Assembly (NCBI GenBank): GCA_016281495.1
Contig: JAEEIU010000046.1
Location: 1 to 64,000 of the forward strand
Reading direction: 5' to 3'
Origin: Treponema sp.
GTDB lineage: Bacteria > Spirochaetota > Spirochaetia > Treponematales > Treponemataceae
Length of the DNA stretch: 64,000 nt
Shown here one piece after another: positions 8,153 through 15,943 of this stretch. The notes beneath the pieces are model-generated. The model did not search any database. It worked only from the letters and a program-made list of their open reading frames with translations, and was not told where the DNA came from. Every line of letters starts with the position of its first letter. The first letter of the stretch is position 1. A program made the position numbers and the translations under genes.

Positions 8153-9823
8153 TTAAGGCTTTAAAAATCCTCCGAAACACCATCCGACTGTTCCGTCCGG
8201 GATCCGCTTTGAATCCCTGTCTTTACCGCCAGGAAGAACCTCTACCTGGACCCAATTTGATGTTATTCCTTCGCTTACATCCTCTTTTCCTATCTTGATT
8301 ACCTTTACCGTAGTGTCTTTACTCATAGTTGTAATTACAGAACTATCGGCACTTTCACTTGCACGAAGCCTTAAGTTGCTGTCACAACGCAGGACAGAGC
8401 CAACTACAATACCATGACTTTCTTGCGGAATATCAGTGATAACGTCATTTTCCTCATTTTCTACCGTTTCATCATCATCGAGGAAAGCTGACCAGTCAAT
8501 GTCATTAAGAGCATCTAAATAAGAAGAATCCATTAATTCATTCCAATCATCATCTGACAAAACTGATTCAGTTTTTTTAGTTTCAAACGGTAATCCCTTA
8601 TTTGCAACATAAATCACAGCCGCTACCACACCTGCCAAAGCAACGGCCCCTATACCTATGCCAATGAAAAGCTTTTTCTTCTTGGGCGGAACTTTTCCTT
8701 CTTCATTTTCTTTTACATCACTAACCTTGGTATTTGCTTCATTGACTTGAGTTTCTTTTGGAACTTCACTTGATACAGGTTCTGCTTTGGGAGAATAATC
8801 TTTCGTTACATCGACACCTAGTGACTTGCCGCAATTCACACACATAGATGAAACTTCAGAAGAAACCTCTGTATAGCAGTATGGACAACAGTAACTTCCG
8901 GGATTATCCGTTTTCTCCGCAAAGATTCGTGAAGGAACTGATGCAAACTGATATCCATCCTTAAGGGAAATCGAGTTTATTTTCTCTTCCCGCTGGTTTT
9001 CTGTCTTTGCACTATATGCATTCATATTCTCAGGAATTACTTTTCCAGAATTGAGCCCGCCATTTTCAAGTTGTTTCTTTATTGAATAAATGTCGATATG
9101 AAGCTGATAATAAGTTGACAAATATCCATAATGATTTATGCAGTGTTTCCTTGCAAGTACATTAAAGAGAATCACAAAAATGGCCTCTCCAACAACACCT
9201 GCAAGAATAGTTATGATAATATTATCAGACAACAAGAAGACAGGTATAATTCCAGCAGCAAAACCTATGACTGCTCCAATTACACGATAAAACCATACAG
9301 TTCTGGATATGGAAGAATTCAACCCAGTTCCAAGTTTGACCAGATATTGATCTCCATATTTCGTGCTCTTTTCATCAACAGGTGATACTGTTTCTTTGCA
9401 GACAGAATATTTTACTATCGAAGCATTATTGATCATATCCAGGAAAGCAAGTGTTTTACCAAAATGCTTAACACAATATACATTAACAATTAGGGCTGCA
9501 ACAATAAAGGCAATCAGTATACAAGGAATAAATGGGGAAAGGAATTTTAAAATCGTAGAAATGATACCTTTGAATTTAAAGATTCCTATAGAGAAGAACA
9601 AGATAGACACACACAGACCAAGTCCAGCTCCAATTTTTAGAGCTAAACTAGTAGCAAGATCTTCAAGTCTTTTTATTTTTGTTTCAATCTCACTATTTGC
9701 CAATGATACAAACTTATTCCGGCAATATTCCGCATCTATCATTTTCATAGTGAATACTTGAATAACAATTCCTATACCGACTGATACCACAAAACTGATT
9801 ATTATGACAATTAGATTATCCAT
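8153..9823 (-). CDS. Membrane protein with zinc ribbon and C-terminal SH3b domain
   Basis: A 556-residue protein not assignable to a named family. The N-terminal 230 residues hold about five hydrophobic segments. A zinc ribbon follows at about 312-332 (CCPYC, then CVNCG), then a single strong membrane span near 385-405, an acidic linker, and a bacterial SH3b domain at about 470-556 (NLRLRASESADSSVI, then GWCFGGFLKP at the end). The topology suggests zinc ribbon inside and SH3b outside. AAGG precedes the ATG at normal spacing. The gene lies 11 bp after the repeat protein and is surely co-transcribed with it. Confidence 0.75.
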   Translation of the reverse strand: MDNLIVIIISFVVSVGIGIVIQVFTMKMIDAEYCRNKFVSLANSEIETKIKRLEDLATSLALKIGAGLGLCVSILFFSIGIFKFKGIISTILKFLSPFIPCILIAFIVAALIVNVYCVKHFGKTLAFLDMINNASIVKYSVCKETVSPVDEKSTKYGDQYLVKLGTGLNSSISRTVWFYRVIGAVIGFAAGIIPVFLLSDNIIITILAGVVGEAIFVILFNVLARKHCINHYGYLSTYYQLHIDIYSIKKQLENGGLNSGKVIPENMNAYSAKTENQREEKINSISLKDGYQFASVPSRIFAEKTDNPGSYCCPYCYTEVSSEVSSMCVNCGKSLGVDVTKDYSPKAEPVSSEVPKETQVNEANTKVSDVKENEEGKVPPKKKKLFIGIGIGAVALAGVVAAVIYVANKGLPFETKKTESVLSDDDWNELMDSSYLDALNDIDWSAFLDDDETVENEENDVITDIPQESHGIVVGSVLRCDSNLRLRASESADSSVITTMSKDTTVKVIKIGKEDVSEGITSNWVQVEVLPGGKDRDSKRIPDGTVGWCFGGFLKP

Positions 9824-9834
9824 TAAGCACCTTC

Positions 9835-12216
9835 CTATTCCTCATATTTCACTGATATCTTTTCCAAAGGAATTTCAAGTTCAGGCATGTTTTTAATGAA
9901 AGCCCTTTCATTACCTGTTGTTGCAAAAGTATCATCTGCTTTGTTATAATTACCATATTCAAGGTACACTTTAAGTAAATTGATTTTTGCGGTACCATTA
10001 TCGATTTTCTCCATCATACTTTGAGAAATACCTTCAAAAGATATTACCAACTCTGGTTTTGAAGACATTTCATAATAAACTCCTGAAATATAATTGTACT
10101 CCACAAGTCCCCACTTTCCTCTCATTAGTAATCTTTTAGGCTTTACAAGTTCTTTTCCGTTATTATCAATGATGTTGAATGATAAGTCATATAAAGAATA
10201 TCTTAATAACGCAAGTTTACCATTTGTTTCAACTAATTTTACACATCCGTCGTCACAATAGAATGCATTGTATATCGCAGTAGAAGATTTTTTACCAATA
10301 CCATTTTCCATGACGTTTATTGTCTGAGGATAGTTTTTTCCATTTCTCATTATAGGGTTTTCTAAAACTCTTGCATCATATTCTGTATAGAAAATATCCG
10401 TGACACTCGTGCGATATACAGCAACACCATCTACTAAATTAGCTTTTGAATTCAAACCTGACACAGAGATTTCCGGCCAATATGATGGAACAGGAAGATC
10501 CTTCCAATCATTCTTATAAGCTTTTGTATAACCAGCGTCAATAACTTCGATTACGTTTTTATATCTTTCAGATTCAGAATACTTTATCTCAGCTGTATAT
10601 GTGGCGGTCTTTTTGGCATAGTCAAGTGCTCCTTTCTTAAGCTTTCCAATAGTAAAGGCATAGCGGCCATATTCGGTTCCGAATTTCTCTGCATTAATTA
10701 AGAGATTTTTCCATTCATCATGCAGGACAAAATCATTAAACTTACCTTTACCAGGATTTCCATTTTTGATTGTTTCAGCCAATTCTGTATAATAGCCCTT
10801 AGCTTCCTCTTTTACTGATGAATCAAGATCTAATAATGTAATCTCATAGTAGGCATTAAGGGCATATGCCCACTGTTTTTTCTGCTCATAAGCTTTAGCT
10901 TTTTCCAACAAGGGTTTTATCATCTCCTTGTTTTTAGCAAGTTCTATTTCCTTACGCTCTTTTTCAACTTCAGCATTGGTTTTCTTACCTAAGCCCGCTT
11001 TTTCATTTGCCTCTCTTTCCAGCTCAACCTGTTTATTTGAAATAGTTCCTAACCCTGCTTTTTCGTTTGCCTTTCGTTCTTTTTCTACCTCGGCATTAGT
11101 CACTTTCCCCAGACCCGCTGCTTCATTCTTACTGCGTTCAGTCTCTACCTCTGCGTTTGTGAGTTTTCCCAATCCTGCCTTTTCGTTTGCGGCACGCTCT
11201 GCTCTTAAGATTTCCGCATTGGTAACTTTACCACGGCCTGCAGCTTCATTTTGTTTTCTTTCATTTTCAACCTCTGCATCGGTAAGCCTGCCGTATCCTT
11301 TCTTTTCATTTGCTGAACGTTCTGCATCAAACAATTCCTTTTCCAATGTGAGGAATTTTGATTTTGATTCAATACTGATTGTAGTATCTCTTGAAATACT
11401 GACAGCAGAAGCTATTGAAGAGAACAGAGCATCCACAAGATCACCAGAGCTTGATTTCTGAGGTTCCCATACAATCGAATCAATTACGACTGTAGAATTT
11501 GAGTTGAAGAATGACATATACTTTTTCTTTATTACCGTGGAATCATCAAAAAGAATTTTTGAAAGCGACTCCAGATTACTTTCATTTCTTATTTTTGATC
11601 CAACGGGAATTATAATGTAAAAAGATTCTGATTTATGCTTCTTATACAGTTTTTCAAATTCCTTCATCGAGTTGAATTCTTCTTTCTGCTGCTTGTACAG
11701 AGGATCTTTTGTTTTTTTAGTAAAATTATTCCAGTTGTTAAAATCATAATTATTGTACTGAACATTCAGGAATGCTACAGTATTTGGCTTTACTACTGAA
11801 ATCTTATCAAAAACATATGCTTTCCCATCATATTTAAAATCAATTTGAAAATCATCTTTATAGTAGCCACCTCTAGAATCAAATCCTATGTTGAGCCCCT
11901 CGCTCATAGGTGGATTTAAAGGATTAACAGAGACACCAAAACACTCAAAGATTTTATAAAAGTCAGCTGTACTACCATCCACGGTTGTAAAGACAGCAAA
12001 AGGAGATCCTGCTTTTACAAGGACTTGAGCATTATTCTTCTTGTACTTTTTGCAGAGATTCTGCAGTTCCTTTAGAGAAGAAAAGTCCGATTCAACGAAA
12101 TCCTTTTCATTCCCATTGTTCTTCTTGTCGAATGTCACTGTATCGGCAAACACAGCCACAGAAGCAACCACCATTGCACAGAATGCGATGATGAGTGAAA
12201 TAATTTTCTTTTTCAT
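9835..12216 (-). CDS. Secreted protein with six 20-residue tandem repeats
   Basis: A 793-residue protein with a Sec signal peptide (KKKIISLIIAF, ending near VFA-DT). Residues about 307-427 are six tandem repeats of the pattern G-x-G-K-x-T-N-A-E-V-E-x-E-R-x-x-N-E-K-A, five of 20 residues and one of 21; they are charged and probably helical. The flanking regions are unassigned; the C-terminal part mentions no known catalytic motif. The start is placed at the ATG complementary to 12214-12216 because AAGGA lies eight bases upstream; the ATG nine bases earlier would abut that signal. It heads a two-gene operon with the SH3b protein and has a strong promoter at 12374-12402. Confidence 0.75.
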   Translation of the reverse strand: MKKKIISLIIAFCAMVVASVAVFADTVTFDKKNNGNEKDFVESDFSSLKELQNLCKKYKKNNAQVLVKAGSPFAVFTTVDGSTADFYKIFECFGVSVNPLNPPMSEGLNIGFDSRGGYYKDDFQIDFKYDGKAYVFDKISVVKPNTVAFLNVQYNNYDFNNWNNFTKKTKDPLYKQQKEEFNSMKEFEKLYKKHKSESFYIIIPVGSKIRNESNLESLSKILFDDSTVIKKKYMSFFNSNSTVVIDSIVWEPQKSSSGDLVDALFSSIASAVSISRDTTISIESKSKFLTLEKELFDAERSANEKKGYGRLTDAEVENERKQNEAAGRGKVTNAEILRAERAANEKAGLGKLTNAEVETERSKNEAAGLGKVTNAEVEKERKANEKAGLGTISNKQVELEREANEKAGLGKKTNAEVEKERKEIELAKNKEMIKPLLEKAKAYEQKKQWAYALNAYYEITLLDLDSSVKEEAKGYYTELAETIKNGNPGKGKFNDFVLHDEWKNLLINAEKFGTEYGRYAFTIGKLKKGALDYAKKTATYTAEIKYSESERYKNVIEVIDAGYTKAYKNDWKDLPVPSYWPEISVSGLNSKANLVDGVAVYRTSVTDIFYTEYDARVLENPIMRNGKNYPQTINVMENGIGKKSSTAIYNAFYCDDGCVKLVETNGKLALLRYSLYDLSFNIIDNNGKELVKPKRLLMRGKWGLVEYNYISGVYYEMSSKPELVISFEGISQSMMEKIDNGTAKINLLKVYLEYGNYNKADDTFATTGNERAFIKNMPELEIPLEKISVKYEE
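10936..11298 (-). repeat. Six tandem 60-bp coding repeats in the secreted protein gene
   Basis: Five units of 60 bp and one of 63 bp encode the G-x-G-K-x-T-N-A-E-V 20-residue repeat. The units differ at many codons while the peptide pattern is kept, so the array is old rather than freshly expanded. Copy number could still vary between strains. Confidence 0.85.
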
Positions 12217-12357
12217 GTTAACCATCCTTATAAAAGAGTTTATATGTTTATTCTACTACCGCACTATGTCATTTCATGCAACACTAAGAAAGAAAATTAA
12301 AAATAATTCAAAAAGCCAAGTGAATTTTGAAAAAAACTTTCAATAGCATTTCAATAA

Positions 12358-12394
12358 ATGTGTTATTACACATATTATAAATCCAATAACACAT
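12358..12394. promoter_or_regulatory. Probable operator of the XRE regulator
   Basis: Perfect 10-bp inverted arms ATGTGTTATT (12358-12367) and AATAACACAT (12385-12394), spaced by 17 bp, flank the -10 box of the minus-strand promoter. An additional ACACAT directly after the left arm makes a second, tighter ATGTGT-N4-ACACAT palindrome. Position between the two divergent genes suggests that the XRE protein binds here. Confidence 0.65.
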
Positions 12395-12402
12395 AAAGTC
12401 AA
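12374..12402 (-). promoter_or_regulatory. Promoter of the repeat-protein operon
   Basis: On the minus strand, TTGACT (complement of 12397-12402), a 17-bp spacer and a consensus TATAAT (complement of 12374-12379). One arm of the operator lies in the spacer and the other just downstream of the -10 box, so regulator binding should block the promoter. Confidence 0.75.
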
Positions 12403-12437
12403 CTTTCAATTACACACTTTTTGTATTCTTGAATATT

Positions 12438-12800
12438 ATGAAAGAAAAGAACAAATTATTCCGGGAAAGACTTTTAGACGAGTTGAATTATCAGGGCCTG
12501 TCAAAAATTGATTTTGCAGAGCGGATTGGTATCAGTATAAACACACTCAATATGTATCTTTACCGAGGATCAATTCCTGCTGCGGATGTTGCGGTAAAAA
12601 TGGCAGCCGCCTTAAACACCACAACCGAATATTTAATAACAGGAAAAGATTTATCCACACCATCTTCTCAATCTGGCACAAAAGATGACTGGCAAAAGAA
12701 AGAAATCATACGCATCATCAATTCTCTGTCATCTTCCCAACTTAAGAGTTTTCTTGACATCGCTCGTGCATATAAAACCGGGGTTATATCAGATACTTAA
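12438..12800 (+). CDS. XRE-family helix-turn-helix regulator
   Basis: A 120-residue protein with an N-terminal HTH domain at about residues 10-65: SKIDFAERIGISINTLNMYL is the helix-turn-helix, followed by IPAADVAVKMAAALNTTTEYL, the usual end of the domain. The C-terminal 45 residues are helical and may dimerise. ATG 12438 is chosen over a TTG nine bases earlier; neither has a clear ribosome site. It is divergent from the secreted repeat-protein operon and shares its 222-bp control region, which contains symmetric repeats. Confidence 0.85.
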   Translation: MKEKNKLFRERLLDELNYQGLSKIDFAERIGISINTLNMYLYRGSIPAADVAVKMAAALNTTTEYLITGKDLSTPSSQSGTKDDWQKKEIIRIINSLSSSQLKSFLDIARAYKTGVISDT

Positions 12801-12805
12801 ACTAG

Positions 12806-12874
12806 TTACATCAGTCTTTTTGAAGAAATGGAAGCCAAGTGATTTTTTTCATCTTCCTCGCCGACTTGACCCAT
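12806..12874 (-). other. 22-codon mini-ORF opening the third, partial argG-unit copy
   Basis: An ATG with AAGGA ten bases upstream opens a 22-residue frame beginning MGQVGEEDEK. The first six residues equal those of the mini-ORF at 13002-13070, after which similarity to the argG C-terminus stops. Whether it is translated is unknown. Confidence 0.25.
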
Positions 12875-13064
12875 CGCTACCATTTCCTTAATCGTACTAA
12901 CCGCTTACCATATAGCAACGAGCCCGCTTGTGGGGGACAAGCGGGCTGCAAGTCGGCGGTGCTTGCTCCCTTGGGTCGCAACCACTAAAGCATGTAATCG
13001 TTTACTCTGTAGGCCTTTTCTTAAACGATTTACTCTCTAAGATGGCCTGTCCCTCGCCAACTTG
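12869..13064 (-). repeat. Second 196-bp unit: argG 3'-end copy plus structured element (unit B)
   Basis: Reading the minus strand from 13064, the unit starts with a copy of the last 20 argG codons and its stop. Next come stem-loop 1 (12959-12985, loop GACCCAAGGGA), the segment GCCGACTTG, stem-loop 2 (12921-12947, 11-bp stem, loop CCCCC) and a linker ending GATGGGT. It aligns without length change to unit A. Relative to argG, 13 codons differ, 11 of them synonymous. Both stems keep pairing although their bases differ from unit A. A further 13 bp of the next copy (12856-12868) follow before similarity ends. Confidence 0.8.
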
Positions 13065-13070
13065 ACCCAT
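13002..13070 (-). other. 22-codon mini-ORF repeating the ArgG C-terminus
   Basis: ATG 13070 with AAGGA ten bases upstream opens a frame encoding MGQVGEGQAIL, then ESKSFKKRPTE and stop, nearly the exact ArgG C-terminus (argG has V for L and A for S). It is either a translated small peptide or simply a copied gene end. Confidence 0.35.
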
Positions 13071-13260
13071 CGTAATCTTTTCCTTAATTGTGCTGATTGT
13101 TCACTGTATAGTAATGAGGCCTCCTGCACGGGGGCAGGAGGCCTGCAAGTTGGAGGAGACTGCTCCCTTGGTCGCAGCCTCTTTTAATTGTAATCTTTTA
13201 CTCGGTTGGTCTCTTTTTGAAGGCCTTGCTCTCTACTATGGCCTGACCTTCGCCAACTTG
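13065..13260 (-). repeat. First 196-bp unit: argG 3' end plus structured element (unit A)
   Basis: The unit begins inside argG at codon CAA of QVGEGQ and runs through the stop codon. It continues through stem-loop 1 (13156-13181, stem GAGGCTGC/GCAGTCTC, loop GACCAAGGGA), CCAACTTG, stem-loop 2 (13117-13144, 11-bp stem, loop CCCCGT) and the linker. CCAACTTG (13146-13153) is complementary to the CAAGTTGG that opens unit B; in unit B the matching pair is GCCGACTTG with CAAGTCGGC, so this long-range helix also co-varies. No U-run follows stem-loop 2, so it is not an ordinary terminator. Confidence 0.8.
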
Positions 13261-14463
13261 CTGCTCCATCATGGCCCTAACCTTAAGTGGAAGGCCGAAC
13301 AGTGTGATGAAGCCCTGGGCGTCTTTGTGGTCGTAGAGGTCGCCGGTCTTGAAGCTGGCTATGCTTTCGTTGTAGAGGCTGTATTTTGAGGCGCTTCCTG
13401 CTCCCCTGATTGCTCCCTTGCACAGCTTGACTTTTGCCCAGCCGGTTACTGTTTCTTCTGTCTTGTCTACAAATGCCATGCAGCTGTCAAAGAGTGTGGT
13501 AAACCATTTGCCGTCATAAATCAGCTCGGCAACCTTTACTGAAAGCTGCTGCTTGTAGTGGTATGTATCGCGGTCAAGGCATATGTGGTCCATCATCCTG
13601 TGCGCAAAGTACAGGATTGCTCCACCCGGGGTTTCGTAGACTCCGCGGCTCTTCATTCCGACGCAGCGGTTCTCGCAGATGTCTACAAGACCAACACCGT
13701 TTCTTCCGCCGATTTCATTCAGGGTTGTAAGGAGTTCAAGAGCTCCCATCTTCTTGTCGTTTACGGCAACCGGGATTCCCTTTACAAAGTCAATCTTTAC
13801 ATACTCGCCTTCATCAGGGGCTTCTTCCGGAACTGTGGTGTTCTTGAGCATGTGCTTGTACTGAGGCTCATTTTCCGTCTTCTCAAGTTCAAGACCCTCG
13901 TGGCTCAAGTGCCAGATGTTTTCGTCGCGGCTGTATGACTGGTCCTTCTTCATCGGAACTTCAAGTCCACGCTGTTCAAGATATGCGATTTCTGCCTCAC
14001 GGCTGTCCATGTTCCACTTGTCATCCCTCCATGCGGCGATTACCTTGATGTCGGGTGCAAATGCCTTTATTGCAAGTTCAAAGCGAACCTGGTCGTTGCC
14101 CTTTCCTGTGGCACCGTGGCAGATTGCTACAGCCTTTTCCTGGCGTGCGTATTCAACAAGAATCTTTCCAATAAGAGGACGTGCGGTTGAAGTACCCAGA
14201 AGATATTCATCCTCATATACAGCATTTGCCTTAAGAGCAGGCCAGCAGTATTCGGTGATGTATTCCTCGCGGGCATCAACTACATAACATGCTGAGGCAC
14301 CTGTCTTGAGGGCACGGGCCTTGATTGCTTCCCAGTCATCGCCCTGTCCAAGATCAATGCAGACAGCGATAACGTCGTAGTCATAGTTTTCCTTGAGCCA
14401 CGGAATGATGACCGTAGTGTCAAGTCCTCCTGAATAAGCCAAAACAACCTTATCTTTTGCCAT
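13198..14463 (-). CDS. argG: Argininosuccinate synthase
   Basis: The 421-residue enzyme joins citrulline and aspartate with ATP, the penultimate step of arginine synthesis. The ATP-pyrophosphatase loop LAYSGGLDTT is at residues 8-17, and CHGATGKGNDQVRFE and the long C-terminal oligomerisation region are typical of the family. The start is the ATG complementary to 14461-14463, preceded by AAGAGG; an upstream in-frame ATG lacks such a site. No other arg gene is visible. Its last 20 codons belong to a 196-bp unit repeated downstream. It is divergent from the aspartokinase gene. Confidence 0.97.
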   Translation of the reverse strand: MAKDKVVLAYSGGLDTTVIIPWLKENYDYDVIAVCIDLGQGDDWEAIKARALKTGASACYVVDAREEYITEYCWPALKANAVYEDEYLLGTSTARPLIGKILVEYARQEKAVAICHGATGKGNDQVRFELAIKAFAPDIKVIAAWRDDKWNMDSREAEIAYLEQRGLEVPMKKDQSYSRDENIWHLSHEGLELEKTENEPQYKHMLKNTTVPEEAPDEGEYVKIDFVKGIPVAVNDKKMGALELLTTLNEIGGRNGVGLVDICENRCVGMKSRGVYETPGGAILYFAHRMMDHICLDRDTYHYKQQLSVKVAELIYDGKWFTTLFDSCMAFVDKTEETVTGWAKVKLCKGAIRGAGSASKYSLYNESIASFKTGDLYDHKDAQGFITLFGLPLKVRAMMEQQVGEGQAIVESKAFKKRPTE

Positions 14464-14498
14464 AAAAAAACCTCTTAAAAATGTAATTTTATGCATTC

Positions 14499-14527
14499 AA
14501 TATAGCATTTTTAACATAAATATGCAA
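14499..14527 (-). promoter_or_regulatory. Candidate argG promoter
   Basis: Minus-strand TTGCAT, 17-bp spacer and TATATT (-10, complement of 14499-14504), giving a leader of about 30 bases that includes AAGAGG. The -35 match is only moderate. An ATGCA motif recurs around it, but no clear arginine operator can be named. Confidence 0.45.
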
Positions 14528-14545
14528 TATCTTTCGTCAAAACTG

Positions 14546-14574
14546 TTTACAGAATGCATGATTTTTGCTAGAAT
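14546..14574 (+). promoter_or_regulatory. Aspartokinase promoter, leaderless layout
   Basis: TTTACA, a 17-bp spacer and TAGAAT, with the -10 box ending only six bases before ATG 14581. Transcription should start at or next to the start codon. No ribosome-binding site is present upstream of the ATG. Confidence 0.65.
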
Positions 14575-14580
14575 TAGCCC

Positions 14581-15906
14581 ATGATAGTTATGAAATTCGG
14601 CGGAAGTTCTGTGGCAAACGCAGAAAGAATCCGTCACGTCGCCTCGATAATTCAGGCATATAAGGAAAGCAGGCCCATTGTTGTATTAAGTGCCATGGGA
14701 GACACAACAGACCATCTTCTGGAAGCGGCAGATTTGGCCGTAAAGGGCAAAGTGGATATTGCCAAAATTGAGGACCTCCACTTTAAGACTGCAAAGGAAC
14801 TTGACATTCAGGTTCCTGCGATTGCAGAGCTTCTTGATGAATTGAAAACCCTGCTCACCGGAATCAGCATGCTTCGTGAGCTTACAAAACGCACCAGGGA
14901 CTACCTCGTTTCTTTTGGCGAGCGCATGTCGGTCCGCATGATGGCAGCCTACCTCAACAAGCTGGGCACCGAAGCAAGGCATTATGACGCCTGGGACATA
15001 GGCATGGTAAGCGACTCAAACTACATGTCGGCTGAGCTTTTGGATGAAGTATGGCAGGAAATTCCACGCCACTTGAACTCCTACAAAAACGGCACGGACA
15101 AGGCCATCCCCATCATCACCGGCTTTATCGCCAAGGACAAAAAGGGCATCATCACTACATTGGGACGGGGCGGTTCAGACTTGAGCGCAACAATGATCGG
15201 TTCGGCACTCGGAGCGGAAGAAATACAGACATGGAAGGACGTGGACGGAATCCTTACCGCAGATCCACGCATCGTAGCAGAGGCCCACACGGTACCGGAA
15301 GTTACATACGAGGAAGCACAGGAACTTGCAATGTTCGGCTCTCAGGTACTCCACCCAAGGAGCATGATTCCTTGCCGCAAGACAGGAACTCCAGTCCGTG
15401 TAAAGAACAGCTACAACATAAAGAGTCCGGGTTCAATAATCGTGGAAGAACACCACAGCGCCCGCCCTCAGGTTACTGCAATCACAACTGTAAAGAACGT
15501 AACGCTCATAGACATACAGTCAAGCCGAATGCTGGGAGCGTCAGGTTTCCTCGCACACATCTTCAACCAGTTCCTCAAGTGGGAAATCAGCATTGACGTA
15601 ATCGCAACATCAGAGGTATCCGTATCCCTTACCGTAAACGGCAACAAGGATTTGGGAGGCCTTCTGGAAGACCTTGGCCGTGTAGCAGAAGTACGTGCGA
15701 AAAAGGGAAAGGCAATCGTCACAATCATTTGTGATGCAGGCCATTCAAGCAGCATTCTTGCGGACGTATTTGCATCACTCAAAAACGAAGGAATCAACGT
15801 GCAGATGATTTCCCAGGGTGCAAGCAAGGTGAACATAAGCATGCTTGTAGAAAATGCCGATGCAGACAGGACTGTAAAGATTTTACATTCAGCACTGTTC
15901 AAATAA
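14581..15906 (+). CDS. lysC: Aspartate kinase
   Basis: The 441-residue enzyme phosphorylates aspartate, the first step towards lysine, threonine and methionine. The kinase N-terminus MKFGGSS is at residues 4-10, TLGRGGSDLSA around 195, and TWKDVDGILTADPR follows; two C-terminal ACT-type segments (from about 300, ASGFLAHIF and INVQMISQG) indicate feedback control by an amino acid. It is a monofunctional kinase without a dehydrogenase domain. The ATG is only six bases after the -10 box, so the mRNA is probably leaderless. dapB follows after 37 bp and is likely co-transcribed. The symbol lysC is chosen by pathway context. Confidence 0.93.
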   Translation: MIVMKFGGSSVANAERIRHVASIIQAYKESRPIVVLSAMGDTTDHLLEAADLAVKGKVDIAKIEDLHFKTAKELDIQVPAIAELLDELKTLLTGISMLRELTKRTRDYLVSFGERMSVRMMAAYLNKLGTEARHYDAWDIGMVSDSNYMSAELLDEVWQEIPRHLNSYKNGTDKAIPIITGFIAKDKKGIITTLGRGGSDLSATMIGSALGAEEIQTWKDVDGILTADPRIVAEAHTVPEVTYEEAQELAMFGSQVLHPRSMIPCRKTGTPVRVKNSYNIKSPGSIIVEEHHSARPQVTAITTVKNVTLIDIQSSRMLGASGFLAHIFNQFLKWEISIDVIATSEVSVSLTVNGNKDLGGLLEDLGRVAEVRAKKGKAIVTIICDAGHSSSILADVFASLKNEGINVQMISQGASKVNISMLVENADADRTVKILHSALFK

Positions 15907-15943
15907 TCAAAAGAATTTCAAATTGAATTTTATGGGGGAAAAC

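Noticed and set aside
10928-11461. A 177-codon open frame on the plus strand rich in Phe, Ser and Ala
   Set aside because: It is the antisense of the 60-bp repeat array; its openness comes from the biased codons of the repeats, and it has no ribosome site or protein-like pattern.
13117-13144. Stem-loop 2 as a plain rho-independent argG terminator
   Set aside because: The stem is strong but is followed by CATTACTATAC, not a T-run, in both copies.
12856-13260. argG-end units as attC sites or a CRISPR array
   Set aside because: The outer pairing segment varies between GTTGG and GTCGG, breaking the invariant GTT of attC; units are 196 bp with no unique spacers, unlike CRISPR.
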